A stretch of 64,000 nt of DNA from Alterinioella nitratireducens (GTDB lineage Bacteria > Pseudomonadota > Alphaproteobacteria > Rhodobacterales > Rhodobacteraceae): assembly GCF_013155465.1 (NCBI RefSeq), contig NZ_JABJVX010000004.1, forward strand, positions 328,596 to 392,595, read 5' to 3'. Shown here piece after piece: positions 9,272-18,007 of the stretch (positions are counted from its first letter, which is position 1; every line of letters starts with the position of its first letter). The translations under genes were made by a program, and so were the position numbers. The notes beneath the pieces were generated by a model, which saw only the letters and a program-made list of their open reading frames with translations, was not told the origin of the DNA and searched no databases.

Positions 9272-9356
9272 GCGCCCGCCTCCCCCGTCCGCGCATGGTC
9301 TTTCGCGCCGTTTCGGATCAGACTGGTGCAAACCCCACGAAAAGGAAGGAGCTGCC

Positions 9357-10109
9357 ATGTCCCTCGACACCGCCCGCCCCAACATGACCCATATGCAGGA
9401 ACGCATCGACCTCGCCGCCGCCTTCCGCTGGACCGCGCGGCTCAATCTGCATGAAGGCGTCGCCAACCATTTCTCGATGGCGATCAGCGACGATGGCTCC
9501 CGCTTCCTGATGAACCCCAACCAGATGCACTTCTCCCGCATCCGCGCCAGCGACCTGATCGAGATGGACGCCAACGACCCCGACGCGCTCATTGGCACCG
9601 ATGCCGACATCACCGCCTGGGGCCTGCATGGCGGCATCCACCGGCATTGCCCGCATGCGCGCTGCGCGATGCATGTCCATTCGATCCACGCCACCGTGCT
9701 GGCCTGCCTCCAGGACAGCCGCCTGCCGCCGATCGACCAGAACTGCGCCACCTTCTACAACCGCATCGTCATCGACGACCATTACAACGGCTTGGCGATG
9801 GAGGACGAGGGCAACCGCTGCGCCGCGCTCTTCTCCGATCCGAAACACAAGGTGATGGTGATGGGCAATCACGGCGTCATGGTGATCGGCGCAACGGTGG
9901 CCGAGACCTTCAACCGCCTCTACTATTTCGAACGCGCCGCCGAGACCTATATCCGCGCGCTGCAAACCGGCCAGCCTTTGCGCGTCCTGTCGGACGAGGT
10001 GGCCGAGAAAACCGCGCGGATGCTGGAGGACTACCCCGAGCAGGACACCCGCCACCTGGCCGAGCTGAAGGCGATACTGGATGAAGAGGGCTCGACCTAC
10101 GCGGACTGA
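9357..10109 (+). CDS. class II aldolase/adducin family protein
   Basis: 250 residues. The zinc ligands are visible as the HVH pair in CAMHVHSIHATVLACLQ and the later His in VMGNHGVMVIG. The N-terminal EGVANHFSM is the conserved phosphate/substrate-binding loop. Family members cleave or isomerise sugar phosphates or act as aldolases on hydroxy acids; the substrate here is unknown. A GGAAGGAG ribosome-binding site precedes the ATG. The end overlaps the next gene by 29 nt, so the two are probably coupled. Confidence 0.9.
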   Translation: MSLDTARPNMTHMQERIDLAAAFRWTARLNLHEGVANHFSMAISDDGSRFLMNPNQMHFSRIRASDLIEMDANDPDALIGTDADITAWGLHGGIHRHCPHARCAMHVHSIHATVLACLQDSRLPPIDQNCATFYNRIVIDDHYNGLAMEDEGNRCAALFSDPKHKVMVMGNHGVMVIGATVAETFNRLYYFERAAETYIRALQTGQPLRVLSDEVAEKTARMLEDYPEQDTRHLAELKAILDEEGSTYAD

Positions 10110-11166
10110 TCCGCGCGTCCTGATCGTGGGGGCGGGACCGACCGGCCTGACGGCGGGCGTCGAACTGGCGCGGCTTGGCATTATCCCGCGCCTGATCGAG
10201 AAACGCGAGATGGCCAGCGGCTTTTCCCGCGCTGTCGGCCTGCTGCCCGCCTCGATGGAGATCTTCGCCCGCTCCGGCACCGATGCGCCCATCCTGACGG
10301 AAGCGATCCGCTTTCGGGGCATCCTCTTTCACCGCGATGCGCGCCGCGTCGCCCGCATCCCGCTTCCCGATCCGCCCGCGCCCCCGCCGCTCCTCGGCCT
10401 GCCGCAGGACCGCACCGAGCATCACCTGGCCGAGACCTTCCGCCGCCTCGGAGGCGCGGTGGACCATGCCACCCCGCTGACCGGCCTGCGCCACGCCGAC
10501 GACGGTGCAATCGCCGAGATCGACGGGCAGGACCACCGCTTCGACCACGTCATCGCCGCCGATGGTGTCCACTCCACGGCCCGCATGGCACTCGGGCTGG
10601 ACTTCCCCGGCTTCGACCTCGATCAGGACTGGTCCATCGCCGATGTCGAGGCGCCGGACTGGCCCGATCCCGGCTGGTTCCAGGGCTTCCTGATGGACCA
10701 GGGCCGCATCGCCGTGGTCGTCCCGCTGGAAGCCGCGCGCTTTCGCATCATCGCCGACACGCCCGACGCGCTGGCGGCGCTGCCGGTGGATATGCCCGTG
10801 ACGCGGATGCACAGGGCGGGGCGCTTTACCCTCTCGATCCGGCAGATGGCGCAATATACCCATGGCCGGGTCGCCTTCGCGGGCGACGCCGCGCATTGCC
10901 ATTCGCCCATCGGCGGGCGCGGCATGAATATCGGTATCGCCGATGCCGCCGACCTCGCCGCCCGCATCACGCAGGGCGACATCTCCGGCTACCACGCCGC
11001 CCGCCATCCGGTCGCCAAGCGCACCATCGACCTGACCGAGGCCGCCCGCCGCCGTCTGACGGCAACCGGCGCGCTGTCGCGCATGACGATCACCGGCGCG
11101 CTGCGCATGGTCGCCCTGATCCCGCCGCTCAGACGCCGCCTGATCCGCACCCTGACCGATATCTGA
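10081..11166 (+). CDS. FAD-dependent aromatic-ring monooxygenase-like protein
   Basis: 361 residues, PHBH-fold flavoprotein. It shows the dinucleotide motif VLIVGAGPTGLTAGVELA, the DG motif in VIAADGVHSTARMAL and the GD motif in VAFAGDAAHCHSPIGGRGMN. It is at the short end for the family and lacks the thioredoxin-like C-terminal domain of phenol hydroxylases. It overlaps the aldolase gene by 29 nt. Likely an NAD(P)H-dependent hydroxylase; substrate unknown. Confidence 0.9.
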   Translation: MKRARPTRTDPRVLIVGAGPTGLTAGVELARLGIIPRLIEKREMASGFSRAVGLLPASMEIFARSGTDAPILTEAIRFRGILFHRDARRVARIPLPDPPAPPPLLGLPQDRTEHHLAETFRRLGGAVDHATPLTGLRHADDGAIAEIDGQDHRFDHVIAADGVHSTARMALGLDFPGFDLDQDWSIADVEAPDWPDPGWFQGFLMDQGRIAVVVPLEAARFRIIADTPDALAALPVDMPVTRMHRAGRFTLSIRQMAQYTHGRVAFAGDAAHCHSPIGGRGMNIGIADAADLAARITQGDISGYHAARHPVAKRTIDLTEAARRRLTATGALSRMTITGALRMVALIPPLRRRLIRTLTDI

Positions 11167-11220
11167 GCCCTTGCCGCCACGCCGCCCGTGCGTAAACTGC
11201 AAGCGCGGGAGGGACGGTCC

Positions 11221-12192
11221 ATGAGCGACACGAGACAGGAATGGAATCACGTGCCCGAGGTGCCGATCCGCGTCTCGCCGCTCTGGTCCTGGCCGCCGCA
11301 GCCCGTGGCCGCCCTGCGCTGGTATCTCGACAGCTGGTTCTTCCTGACGATCAACATGGCCATCGTCGCGATCTCCTTCGCCAGCCTCTATCTCGCCAGC
11401 CCGACGCTGGAGCAGACCGCACAACCCGCCCCCGGCTGGATCGCGCTGATCTTTCTGCGCAACGCCGTCATCGTCACCCTGGTCGCGGGCCTGCTGCACC
11501 TGTGGTTCCACAGCTATGCGCGCCAGGGAACGGCGCTCAAATACGACCCGCGCCCCTATCCGCGCCGGGGCCGCGTCTTCACCTTCGACCGCCAGCTTGC
11601 CGATAACGCCTTCTGGACGCTCGCCTCGGGCGTCACGGTCTGGTCGGCCTTTGAGTGCCTGATGTGGTGGGCCATGGCGAACGGGTATGCCGCCACGATC
11701 ACGTTTCTGACCAACCCGATCTGGTTCATCGCCATCTTCTTCCTGATCCCGGTCTGGGAGAGCTTCTATTTCTACTGGATGCACCGCTTCCTGCACTTGG
11801 GGCCGATGTATCGCTTTCACGCGCTGCACCATCGCAACACCGATATCGGCCCGTGGTCGGGCCTCTCCATGCACCCGGTGGAACATCTGTTCTATTTCGG
11901 CTCGGTCCTCATTCATTTCGCCATCGCCAGCCATCCGGTGCATGTCATCTTTCACCTGATGTTCTACGGCCTTCTGGCCATCACCACCCATACCGGGTTC
12001 GAGGGCGTCCTCTTCCGCAACCGCAAGCGCCTGCATCTGGGCAATTTCCACCACCAGATCCACCACCGCTATTTCGAGTGCAATTACGGCAATCTCGATG
12101 TGCCCTGGGATCGGTTCTTCGGCTCCTGGCATGACGGCACGCCCGAGGCCAAGGCGCGGATGCGGGAACGTCTGGCGGCGCGGCGGCGCTGA
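11221..12192 (+). CDS. sterol desaturase / fatty acid hydroxylase family membrane protein
   Basis: 323 residues from the ATG at 11221, following GGGAGGGAC. Several hydrophobic helices precede the diiron histidine clusters MHRFLH, FHALHH and HHQIHHRYF, which match PF04116. These integral membrane enzymes hydroxylate or desaturate lipid or sterol-like substrates. It lies 54 bp after the FAD monooxygenase. It is the fourth oxidative-metabolism gene in a row, although the clustering alone does not prove a shared pathway. Confidence 0.92.
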   Translation: MSDTRQEWNHVPEVPIRVSPLWSWPPQPVAALRWYLDSWFFLTINMAIVAISFASLYLASPTLEQTAQPAPGWIALIFLRNAVIVTLVAGLLHLWFHSYARQGTALKYDPRPYPRRGRVFTFDRQLADNAFWTLASGVTVWSAFECLMWWAMANGYAATITFLTNPIWFIAIFFLIPVWESFYFYWMHRFLHLGPMYRFHALHHRNTDIGPWSGLSMHPVEHLFYFGSVLIHFAIASHPVHVIFHLMFYGLLAITTHTGFEGVLFRNRKRLHLGNFHHQIHHRYFECNYGNLDVPWDRFFGSWHDGTPEAKARMRERLAARRR

Positions 12193-12276
12193 AGCCCCGG
12201 GTCCGGTTTCCCCCACTTGGCGCAGCCCGGAAAACCGTCTAGACCTTTGCACCTGGGTTTGGACGGACCTTAACAT

Positions 12277-12828
12277 ATGGATAGCGATCACAAATTCCTG
12301 ATGACGCGGATCGCGGGGGGCGACAGACAAGCCCTCGCCGCGCTTTACCGTGCGCTGGAACGGCCGGTCTACAAATTCATCGTCTCCAGATTGAACGATC
12401 CGCACGAAGCGAACGACATACTACATGAAGTCTTTATGGATGTCTGGCGTTCCGCCGATCGTTTCGAAGGGAGATCCAAAGTGCAGACCTGGATTTTTGG
12501 CATAGCCTACCGCAAGAGCATCGACGTGATGCGCAAGCGGGGCCGCGTGGATCTGACCGATGACAGTTTCGAGCAGGTCGATGACAGCCCCGATGCCGTC
12601 ACCTGCCTGGCCGCGGGCCAGGAGGCGGACCATGTGCGCCACTGCATCGGGACGCTGAAGGACGACCACAGATCGGCCATCACATTGGCCTTCTACCAGG
12701 ACATGACCTATGCCGAGATCGCCGAGGTCGCGGGCGTGCCCGAAGGCACCATCAAGACCCGCATCTTTCACGCCAAGAAACTGCTGATGCGCTGCCTCTC
12801 GGGCCGGGTCGAGCGGGGGGTGGCGTGA
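12277..12828 (+). CDS. ECF-type RNA polymerase sigma factor
   Basis: 183 residues with sigma region 2 (ANDILHEVFMDVWRSADRF, then KVQTWIFGIAYRKSIDVMR) and region 4 with a helix-turn-helix (MTYAEIAEVAGVPEGTIKTR). No region 1 or 3, so group IV/ECF. Its stop overlaps the start of the next gene by one base (TGATG), and that gene has anti-sigma architecture. The target regulon probably includes this operon; a clear ECF promoter was not identified upstream. Confidence 0.94.
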   Translation: MDSDHKFLMTRIAGGDRQALAALYRALERPVYKFIVSRLNDPHEANDILHEVFMDVWRSADRFEGRSKVQTWIFGIAYRKSIDVMRKRGRVDLTDDSFEQVDDSPDAVTCLAAGQEADHVRHCIGTLKDDHRSAITLAFYQDMTYAEIAEVAGVPEGTIKTRIFHAKKLLMRCLSGRVERGVA

Positions 12829-13463
12829 TGAGCTATTCCCGTGACGATATCGAGGCCCTGCTGCCGTTCCACGCCAATGGCACGCTGGAGGGTGCGGACC
12901 GCGCCGCCGTCGAGGCCGCGCTTGAGACGGATGCCGAGTTGCGCGCCGATCTGGCCGCCTTGCAGGCCATCCGGCAGACCATGCAGGCCGAAGAGGTCGC
13001 CAGCCCCGGCGATTTCGGCCTTGCCCGCCTGATGCGCGATGTCGAGGCCGAGACGCCCGTGACCGCGCCTCCCGCCGCCGCCAATGACAACGTGGTCCCC
13101 GTGACCCGCCTGCGCCTCTGGCAGACCGCCGCCGCGGTGATCCTGGCCGTGGGGCTCGGGGTGAACCTGCTGCCCGGTCCGGGCGATGCGCCGGAGACCG
13201 GGCGCAGCATCGCCACCGATGAAGCCCCCACCACTGAGGAGGGCTTCTCCCTCGCCTCGGGCGGTGCCCCCGATTTCACCATCGCCTTCGCCCCCGACGC
13301 GCGTGAGGCCGAGATCCGCGCGCTGCTGCTGCAAGCGGGTGTCGAGATCACACAGGGCCCCTCGGCCCTTGGCCTCTACGGGCTAAGCCTGCTAGACTCG
13401 GTCTCGGACGAGACCGCGCGCCCCATTCTGGCCAATTCCGGGATCGTCGACGATTTGCAATAG
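12828..13463 (+). CDS. membrane anti-sigma factor with periplasmic C-terminal domain
   Basis: 211 residues. The N-terminal helical domain (IEALLPFHANGTLEGADRAAV) resembles the anti-sigma fold of RseA/ChrR-like proteins. One membrane helix lies near residues 97-117 (LWQTAAAVILAVGLGVNLL), followed by about 90 periplasmic residues. The last part (DFTIAFAPDAREAEIRALLL, then GLYGLSLLD and a terminal GIVDDLQ) looks like a small alpha/beta fold reminiscent of subtilisin propeptides; that is inference. Overlapping sigma and closely followed by a subtilase gene, which suggests a signalling cassette. Confidence 0.82.
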   Translation: MSYSRDDIEALLPFHANGTLEGADRAAVEAALETDAELRADLAALQAIRQTMQAEEVASPGDFGLARLMRDVEAETPVTAPPAAANDNVVPVTRLRLWQTAAAVILAVGLGVNLLPGPGDAPETGRSIATDEAPTTEEGFSLASGGAPDFTIAFAPDAREAEIRALLLQAGVEITQGPSALGLYGLSLLDSVSDETARPILANSGIVDDLQ

Positions 13464-13489
13464 ACCCATAGTCGAAGGCCATCGCCCCC

Positions 13490-14758
13490 ATGCCGCATAT
13501 CGCCCGTCTCCTGACCCTGCTGTTCCTTGTCGTCGCCCTGCCGCAAATGGCGCTGGCCCAGACCAACCCCGATGACGGGCCGGGGGAGACGCAGGGTGAC
13601 GATCAGACCAACCCGGAAACCCCGGCGGGCGCGGAAGGGGACCATGGCGGTTCGGAACCCGCCCTGCGCCATGTCGCGGATCCCTTCAACCGCTATGCCC
13701 GCGTCCGGTTCAATGCGCCTGAATATATCGTCTCGGGCCCCATCGCCCAGTTCGACGCCTCGCGCGCGGCGCTGACGGGGGGCGGCGCGACGCTGTTGCG
13801 CTACCGCGATCTGCCCGCGCTCGGGCTGCGCATCGCGATCTACGATTTCAACGGGTCGCTCAACCAGGTCACGGCGCAGGCCGTGCTGGACGCGAACGCC
13901 CCCGACAGCCATGTCGGCCTGCACAATCTCTACGCGTTGGCGCAGGGCCGCCCGCGTGTCTATGCCGCCTCGATGGTGGGAATATCCGATCCCGGCACCT
14001 GCACGCTTGGCCGCCGCCTGACCATCGGCCTGATCGACGGGCCGGTCGATGCGGGGCACCCGGCGCTGGCGGGCGCGACCGTGACCTCGGAAAGCGTGCT
14101 CTACCCCGATGACCGCGCGCCGACGGCCAGCCACGGCACCGCCGTCGCCGCCCTGATGGTGGGCGTAGACCCCGAAGGCGTTCTGGGCGGCCTCGCGCGC
14201 GGGGCCAACCTGCATGCAATCTCCGCGTTCAGCCGCTCGGGCAGCAATACCGATGCCGATGTCGAGCGGATCGCGGCGGCCATCGACCGCCTGCTGGCGC
14301 GCAATGTCCGGCTGATCAACATGTCCTTCGCCGGCCCCGAGAACCCGGTGATGGAGGAGGTGCTGACCCTCGCCGCCGCGCGCGGCGCGGTGATGATCGC
14401 GGCTGCCGGCAATGACGGGCGCGAACGCGCGGCCTATCCGGCGGCGCACCCGGATGTCATCGCCGTCACCGCCGTCGATGCCGCCTTCCGCCGCTACCGC
14501 GCCGCCAATTTCGGTGACCACATCGAATTTGCCGCCCCCGGTGTCGATCTCTACGTCGCCGACGGGCAGGGCGGCAGCTATGCCTCGGGCACCTCCTATG
14601 CCGCGCCCATCGTCACCGCGCTGGCCGCGCGTCTGGGTGCGGGCGGCGGTCTGTCCGTGGCGGCGCTGCGCGAGCGGATGCGCAGCTCGGCGGTCGATCT
14701 CGGCCCCTCGGGCTTCGATGCCGAATACGGCTGGGGCCTGGTGCGCGGCGGCTGCTGA
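13490..14758 (+). CDS. exported S8 family (subtilisin-like) serine peptidase
   Basis: 422 residues. A signal peptide spans about residues 1-23 (cleavage after MALA). An N-terminal region to about residue 160 is propeptide-like. The catalytic domain follows with the triad Asp183 (IGLIDGPVD), His215 (SHGTAVAALM) and Ser369 (SGTSYAAPIV). The oxyanion Asn region is AAAGNDGRERA. All catalytic residues are intact. It lies 26 bp after the anti-sigma gene, so it is probably co-transcribed and may be both target and trigger of the system. Confidence 0.95.
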   Translation: MPHIARLLTLLFLVVALPQMALAQTNPDDGPGETQGDDQTNPETPAGAEGDHGGSEPALRHVADPFNRYARVRFNAPEYIVSGPIAQFDASRAALTGGGATLLRYRDLPALGLRIAIYDFNGSLNQVTAQAVLDANAPDSHVGLHNLYALAQGRPRVYAASMVGISDPGTCTLGRRLTIGLIDGPVDAGHPALAGATVTSESVLYPDDRAPTASHGTAVAALMVGVDPEGVLGGLARGANLHAISAFSRSGSNTDADVERIAAAIDRLLARNVRLINMSFAGPENPVMEEVLTLAAARGAVMIAAAGNDGRERAAYPAAHPDVIAVTAVDAAFRRYRAANFGDHIEFAAPGVDLYVADGQGGSYASGTSYAAPIVTALAARLGAGGGLSVAALRERMRSSAVDLGPSGFDAEYGWGLVRGGC

Positions 14759-14858
14759 GCGCGGCGCCCGATTTCCTAACAAAGCTGTCATTTTTTGAAC
14801 CCCCGGCCCGGCGCGCGCGACCCATCATCAGACACATCCGATGATAAGCGAGACCGCC

Positions 14859-15023
14859 ATGACCCGCCTTCTGCCCGTCCTCAAATCCTTCTTCACCGGC
14901 CCCGGGGAGGGCGCGGCCTTCGCCGACCTGACGCCCCACGCCGTCCACACCCGCCACGCCATCGGCACCGGCCCCGGCGCCCGCGCGGCACTCGCCAACC
15001 TGCGCGCCGCCAGCCGCCGCTGA
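14859..15023 (+). CDS. small protein of 54 residues, function unknown
   Basis: MTRLLPVLKSFFTGPGEGAA start, rich in Ala, His and Arg, with no membrane segment. Third codon positions are almost all G or C, like neighbouring real genes. A strong intrinsic terminator (15078-15120) follows, which supports a discrete transcript. An alternative in-frame ATG lies at 14841. No family recognised. Confidence 0.52.
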   Translation: MTRLLPVLKSFFTGPGEGAAFADLTPHAVHTRHAIGTGPGARAALANLRAASRR

Positions 15024-15077
15024 TACCCCTCTCTCCCCGGATCGGACCCTGCCTCCCGCCCGTCCGACCCGTCGCCT

Positions 15078-15120
15078 GGCCGGTGCCCTTCCCCATACGG
15101 ATCGGCACCGGCCTTTTTTT
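15078..15120 (+). terminator. intrinsic terminator
   Basis: Perfect 10-bp stem GGCCGGTGCC/GGCACCGGCC with a 16-nt loop, followed by seven Ts. Confidence 0.92.
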
Positions 15121-15239
15121 GACCGCACCCCGCAAAAACCCGGAAAAAAGGCGAAACTCCTTTGAACCCGCGGGTGCCGTCACACGACCTACACATGTAA
15201 CGCGCATGATGTCGCGCATGACCGAGGAAGCCCAAGACA

Positions 15240-15422
15240 ATGTCCCGCACCGTTCGCTCGATCCTGACCTTCGCCACGGTCAGCCTGAACACCGCATCCT
15301 CGGCTTTTGCCCACGATCTCGGGCAATCGTCGGTCGCCTGTTATGGCCAGGTGGTCGATGGTTATGACGAAACAATTTTCCCCCATTGCGGCCGGGTCTT
15401 TTCCGTCCGACCCGCCGCATGA
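15240..15422 (+). CDS. small secreted protein of 60 residues
   Basis: A signal peptide-like N-terminus (MSRTVRSILTFATVSLNTAS, cleavage probably after SAFA) is followed by a mature part of about 36 residues with two cysteines (VACYGQ and PHCGRVF) that could form a disulfide. An AGGAAG ribosome-binding site lies 9 nt upstream, and a very strong terminator follows 38 nt after the stop. No family recognised. It could also be the coding part of a regulatory RNA. Confidence 0.55.
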   Translation: MSRTVRSILTFATVSLNTASSAFAHDLGQSSVACYGQVVDGYDETIFPHCGRVFSVRPAA

Positions 15423-15460
15423 ACGGCACTGACCGTCCCCCGTCCCAAACTTCAGTGCCT

Positions 15461-15496
15461 GCCCGGTCCTTCCCCCGAAGGACCGGGCCTTTTTTC
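15461..15496 (+). terminator. intrinsic terminator
   Basis: Perfect 12-bp stem GCCCGGTCCTTC/GAAGGACCGGGC with a four-C loop, followed by a run of seven Ts after one C. Confidence 0.95.
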
Positions 15497-15534
15497 CTGT
15501 CCGTGCCGTCTTTTCCCTCCCTCGCGAAGCGCGT

Positions 15535-16575
15535 ATGGCTGATCGCATCATGCAAGGCCCTGTTCCGACCATCCTTCTGACCCTCGCGCTCGGTGCAGGC
15601 GGCGCGGTGCTGGCGCATCTGGCGGGCGTGCCAGCGCCCTACCTGACCGGGCCCGCCGCACTGGTGACGCTGGCCAGCGTCGCGGGGCTGCGCACGCATG
15701 TGCCTGATATCCTGCGCGATTTGTGCTTTCTGACCATCGGTATCGGCATGGGCGCGGGCCTCAACCCCGAGATGCTGCGCGCCGCCGCGACATGGCCATT
15801 GAGCCTCGTGGTGCTGAGCGTGGCGATGGTCGCGATCTTCCTGCCCGGCGCGGCCCTGCTGGAGCGGGTCTTTGTCTTCGACCGCCTGACCGCGCGGCTG
15901 GCGGCGTCACCGGGGCATCTGAGCTTCGTGCTGTCCCTCACCGCCGAGAGCCGGGCGGATATCGCCATCGTCACCGTCGTGCAATCGCTGCGGGTGCTGG
16001 CGCTGACGCTGCTGGTGCCCTTCGCGGTCGCCATGCTCAGCGGGGCCGACCTGAGCATCGGATTGCCGCCCGGTCCGATCCTGTCCATCGCATCGCTGGC
16101 CGGTCTCGCGGCGGTCTCGGCGGCGCTCGGGTGGGGGTTCAAGCGGCTGCGCCTGCCTGCGGCCTACCTGCTTGGCGGCTTCGTGGTCTCCTCGCTCGGC
16201 CATGCCAGCGACGTGACGCCGGGTCTGGTGCCGCTCTGGGTCTCGGTGCCGGGCTTCGCGATCATGGGCACGCTTATCGGCACGCGGTTCTCGGGCACCA
16301 CGCCAAGCCTGATCGTGCGCGCTTTCGGGGCGGCGGCGGCGCTGGCGGTGCTGGCGCTTGCCGTGACCGTCCTGGCTGCCTTTGCCATGTATTGGGCGCT
16401 GGACATGCCGATGACCACACTGCTGATCGCCTACGCGCCGGGGGGGCTGGAAACCATGGCCGCGATCTCGGTGATGCTGGAGGCCGACCCCGCCTTCGTC
16501 GCCTTTCACCACACCTTCCGGGTGGTGTTCCTGACCTTCCTCGTGCCCGCCTGCCTGCCGCGCGTGAGGGCCTAA
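15535..16575 (+). CDS. AbrB family membrane protein (putative ammonia monooxygenase-like)
   Basis: 346 residues with about ten hydrophobic helices and an internal duplication. Each half has the AbrB-type (PF05145) pattern, seen in [21 protein letters not shown] and again in [14 protein letters not shown], with the conserved [10 protein letters not shown] near the C-terminus. These proteins are often labelled ammonia monooxygenase or AbrB regulator, but the architecture is that of a membrane transporter-like protein of unknown function. It converges on dtd with a 4-nt overlap of the 3' ends. Confidence 0.88.
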   Translation: MADRIMQGPVPTILLTLALGAGGAVLAHLAGVPAPYLTGPAALVTLASVAGLRTHVPDILRDLCFLTIGIGMGAGLNPEMLRAAATWPLSLVVLSVAMVAIFLPGAALLERVFVFDRLTARLAASPGHLSFVLSLTAESRADIAIVTVVQSLRVLALTLLVPFAVAMLSGADLSIGLPPGPILSIASLAGLAAVSAALGWGFKRLRLPAAYLLGGFVVSSLGHASDVTPGLVPLWVSVPGFAIMGTLIGTRFSGTTPSLIVRAFGAAAALAVLALAVTVLAAFAMYWALDMPMTTLLIAYAPGGLETMAAISVMLEADPAFVAFHHTFRVVFLTFLVPACLPRVRA

Positions 16576-17015
16576 TCCTCGGTGTCGATCCAGATCGTGA
16601 CCGGTCCGTCATTGACCAGCGAGACCTGCATATCGGCCCCGAACACGCCCGTCTCGGTTGCCACGCCCAAACCCCGCATCGCATCCGCGAAACGCTCGTA
16701 AAGCGCGCGGGCCAGGTCGGGCGGCGCGGCGCGGGAATAGCCCGGTCGGTTGCCGCGCGATGTATCGGCGGCCAGCGTGAACTGGCTGACCACCAAGGCC
16801 CCGCCGCCGGTATCCAGAAGCGAGCGGTTCATCTTGCCCGCCTCATCGGTGAAGACGCGCAGCTTGGCGATCTTGGCGGCCAGCGCCTGCGCCACGGCCT
16901 CATCATCGCCCGGCATGGCACAGACCAGGATCATGAGGCCCGCGCCGCATTGCCCCACGACATCGCCCTCCACGCGGACGGCGGCCTCGCGCACCCTTTG
17001 GACGAGCGCCCTCAT
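16572..17015 (-). CDS. dtd: D-aminoacyl-tRNA deacylase
   Basis: 147 residues, full length. Key motifs are [17 protein letters not shown] at the N-terminus, the substrate-pocket [19 protein letters not shown], and the C-terminal [10 protein letters not shown], corresponding to the cross-subunit Gly-cisPro region. The enzyme hydrolyses D-amino acids from tRNA. It overlaps the 3' end of the PfkB kinase gene by 4 nt (ATGA), indicating coupling. Confidence 0.97.
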   Translation of the reverse strand: MRALVQRVREAAVRVEGDVVGQCGAGLMILVCAMPGDDEAVAQALAAKIAKLRVFTDEAGKMNRSLLDTGGGALVVSQFTLAADTSRGNRPGYSRAAPPDLARALYERFADAMRGLGVATETGVFGADMQVSLVNDGPVTIWIDTED

Positions 17016-17935
17016 TCCAGCTCGGCGGCCCAGGGCGGGTTGGCCCCGGCGCGGCTCACGGTGATGGCTGCGGCTCGGGCGCCCAAGGTCAGCGCATCGC
17101 GCAGGTCCCCGTCGGACAGATCCGCCAGCGCCGCCTTGGTCAGCACACCGCCCCCGTGCAGCGACGCGAGGAAGCCCGCGTTGAACGTATCGCCCGCGCC
17201 GACGGTATCGACCACCTGCGCCTTTTGTGCCTCGACAAAGACCGACCCGCTGCCCGTGTAGCCCGTGACGCCGCTGGCCCCTTCCGTCAGGCAGAGCAGT
17301 TTTGGCCCGCGCGCCAGCACCTTTGCGGCGAGGTCGGGCAGGTCGCCGTCCCCCTCAAGCCACACAAGATCCTCATCCGACAGCTTGACGATATCGGCCA
17401 CCGCCAGCATGCCGTTCAGCCGCTCGCGGTAGCGCGCCTCATCGGCGATGAAGCCGGGGCGGATATTGGGGTCGAGCATGACGGGCCGCGTCCCCGCCTC
17501 GCGCAGGCAGAGCGCGGCATAGGCTTCGGCGCAGGGCTCCACCGCAAGCGAAATGCCCCCGAAAAACAGCGCCGAGACACCCTCCAGCCGCCCCGGCATG
17601 TCCTCGGGCGCAAGCATCCGTCCGGCGGTGTTCTCGTCATAGAAGGCATATTGCGCCTGGCCGTCCTTGAGCGTCACGAAGGCCAGCGTGGTGGGCCGGT
17701 CGCTGCGGATCGCGAGGTCATACCCGACATGGCTGGCTTGCAGGGACCGCTCCAGCCGCTGGCCAAAGAGGTCGCGCGACAGCCCTGTCAGCAGGCCGAC
17801 CGGCACGCCCAACCGGCCAAGCGCCACGCTGGTGTTGAAGACCGCGCCGCCGGGATAGGGGGCAAAGACGGCCTCGCCGCTCTCGGATTGCCGGGGCAGC
17901 ATGTCGATCAGGGCCTCGCCGCAACACAGGATCAT
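17012..17935 (-). CDS. PfkB family carbohydrate kinase (fructokinase-like)
   Basis: 307 residues. The N-terminal [10 protein letters not shown] and [17 protein letters not shown] match the sugar-binding signature of ribokinase-like kinases. The C-terminal [14 protein letters not shown] holds the catalytic Asp and anion hole. Fructose is the likeliest substrate by resemblance to fructokinases, but specificity is unproven. Coupled by overlap to dtd. Confidence 0.93.
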   Translation of the reverse strand: MILCCGEALIDMLPRQSESGEAVFAPYPGGAVFNTSVALGRLGVPVGLLTGLSRDLFGQRLERSLQASHVGYDLAIRSDRPTTLAFVTLKDGQAQYAFYDENTAGRMLAPEDMPGRLEGVSALFFGGISLAVEPCAEAYAALCLREAGTRPVMLDPNIRPGFIADEARYRERLNGMLAVADIVKLSDEDLVWLEGDGDLPDLAAKVLARGPKLLCLTEGASGVTGYTGSGSVFVEAQKAQVVDTVGAGDTFNAGFLASLHGGGVLTKAALADLSDGDLRDALTLGARAAAITVSRAGANPPWAAELE

Positions 17936-18007
17936 CTCGCCGGTCTCCAGTCAGGATATGTTTGCGCTAACAACTATCGTTTCCGCAGCGGCTTGACCAG
18001 TCCGACC

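Noticed and set aside
12193..12276. ECF promoter upstream of the sigma gene (GGAAAACCGTC)
   Set aside because: Only a partial resemblance to GGAAC...GTC with wrong spacing; not enough to call.
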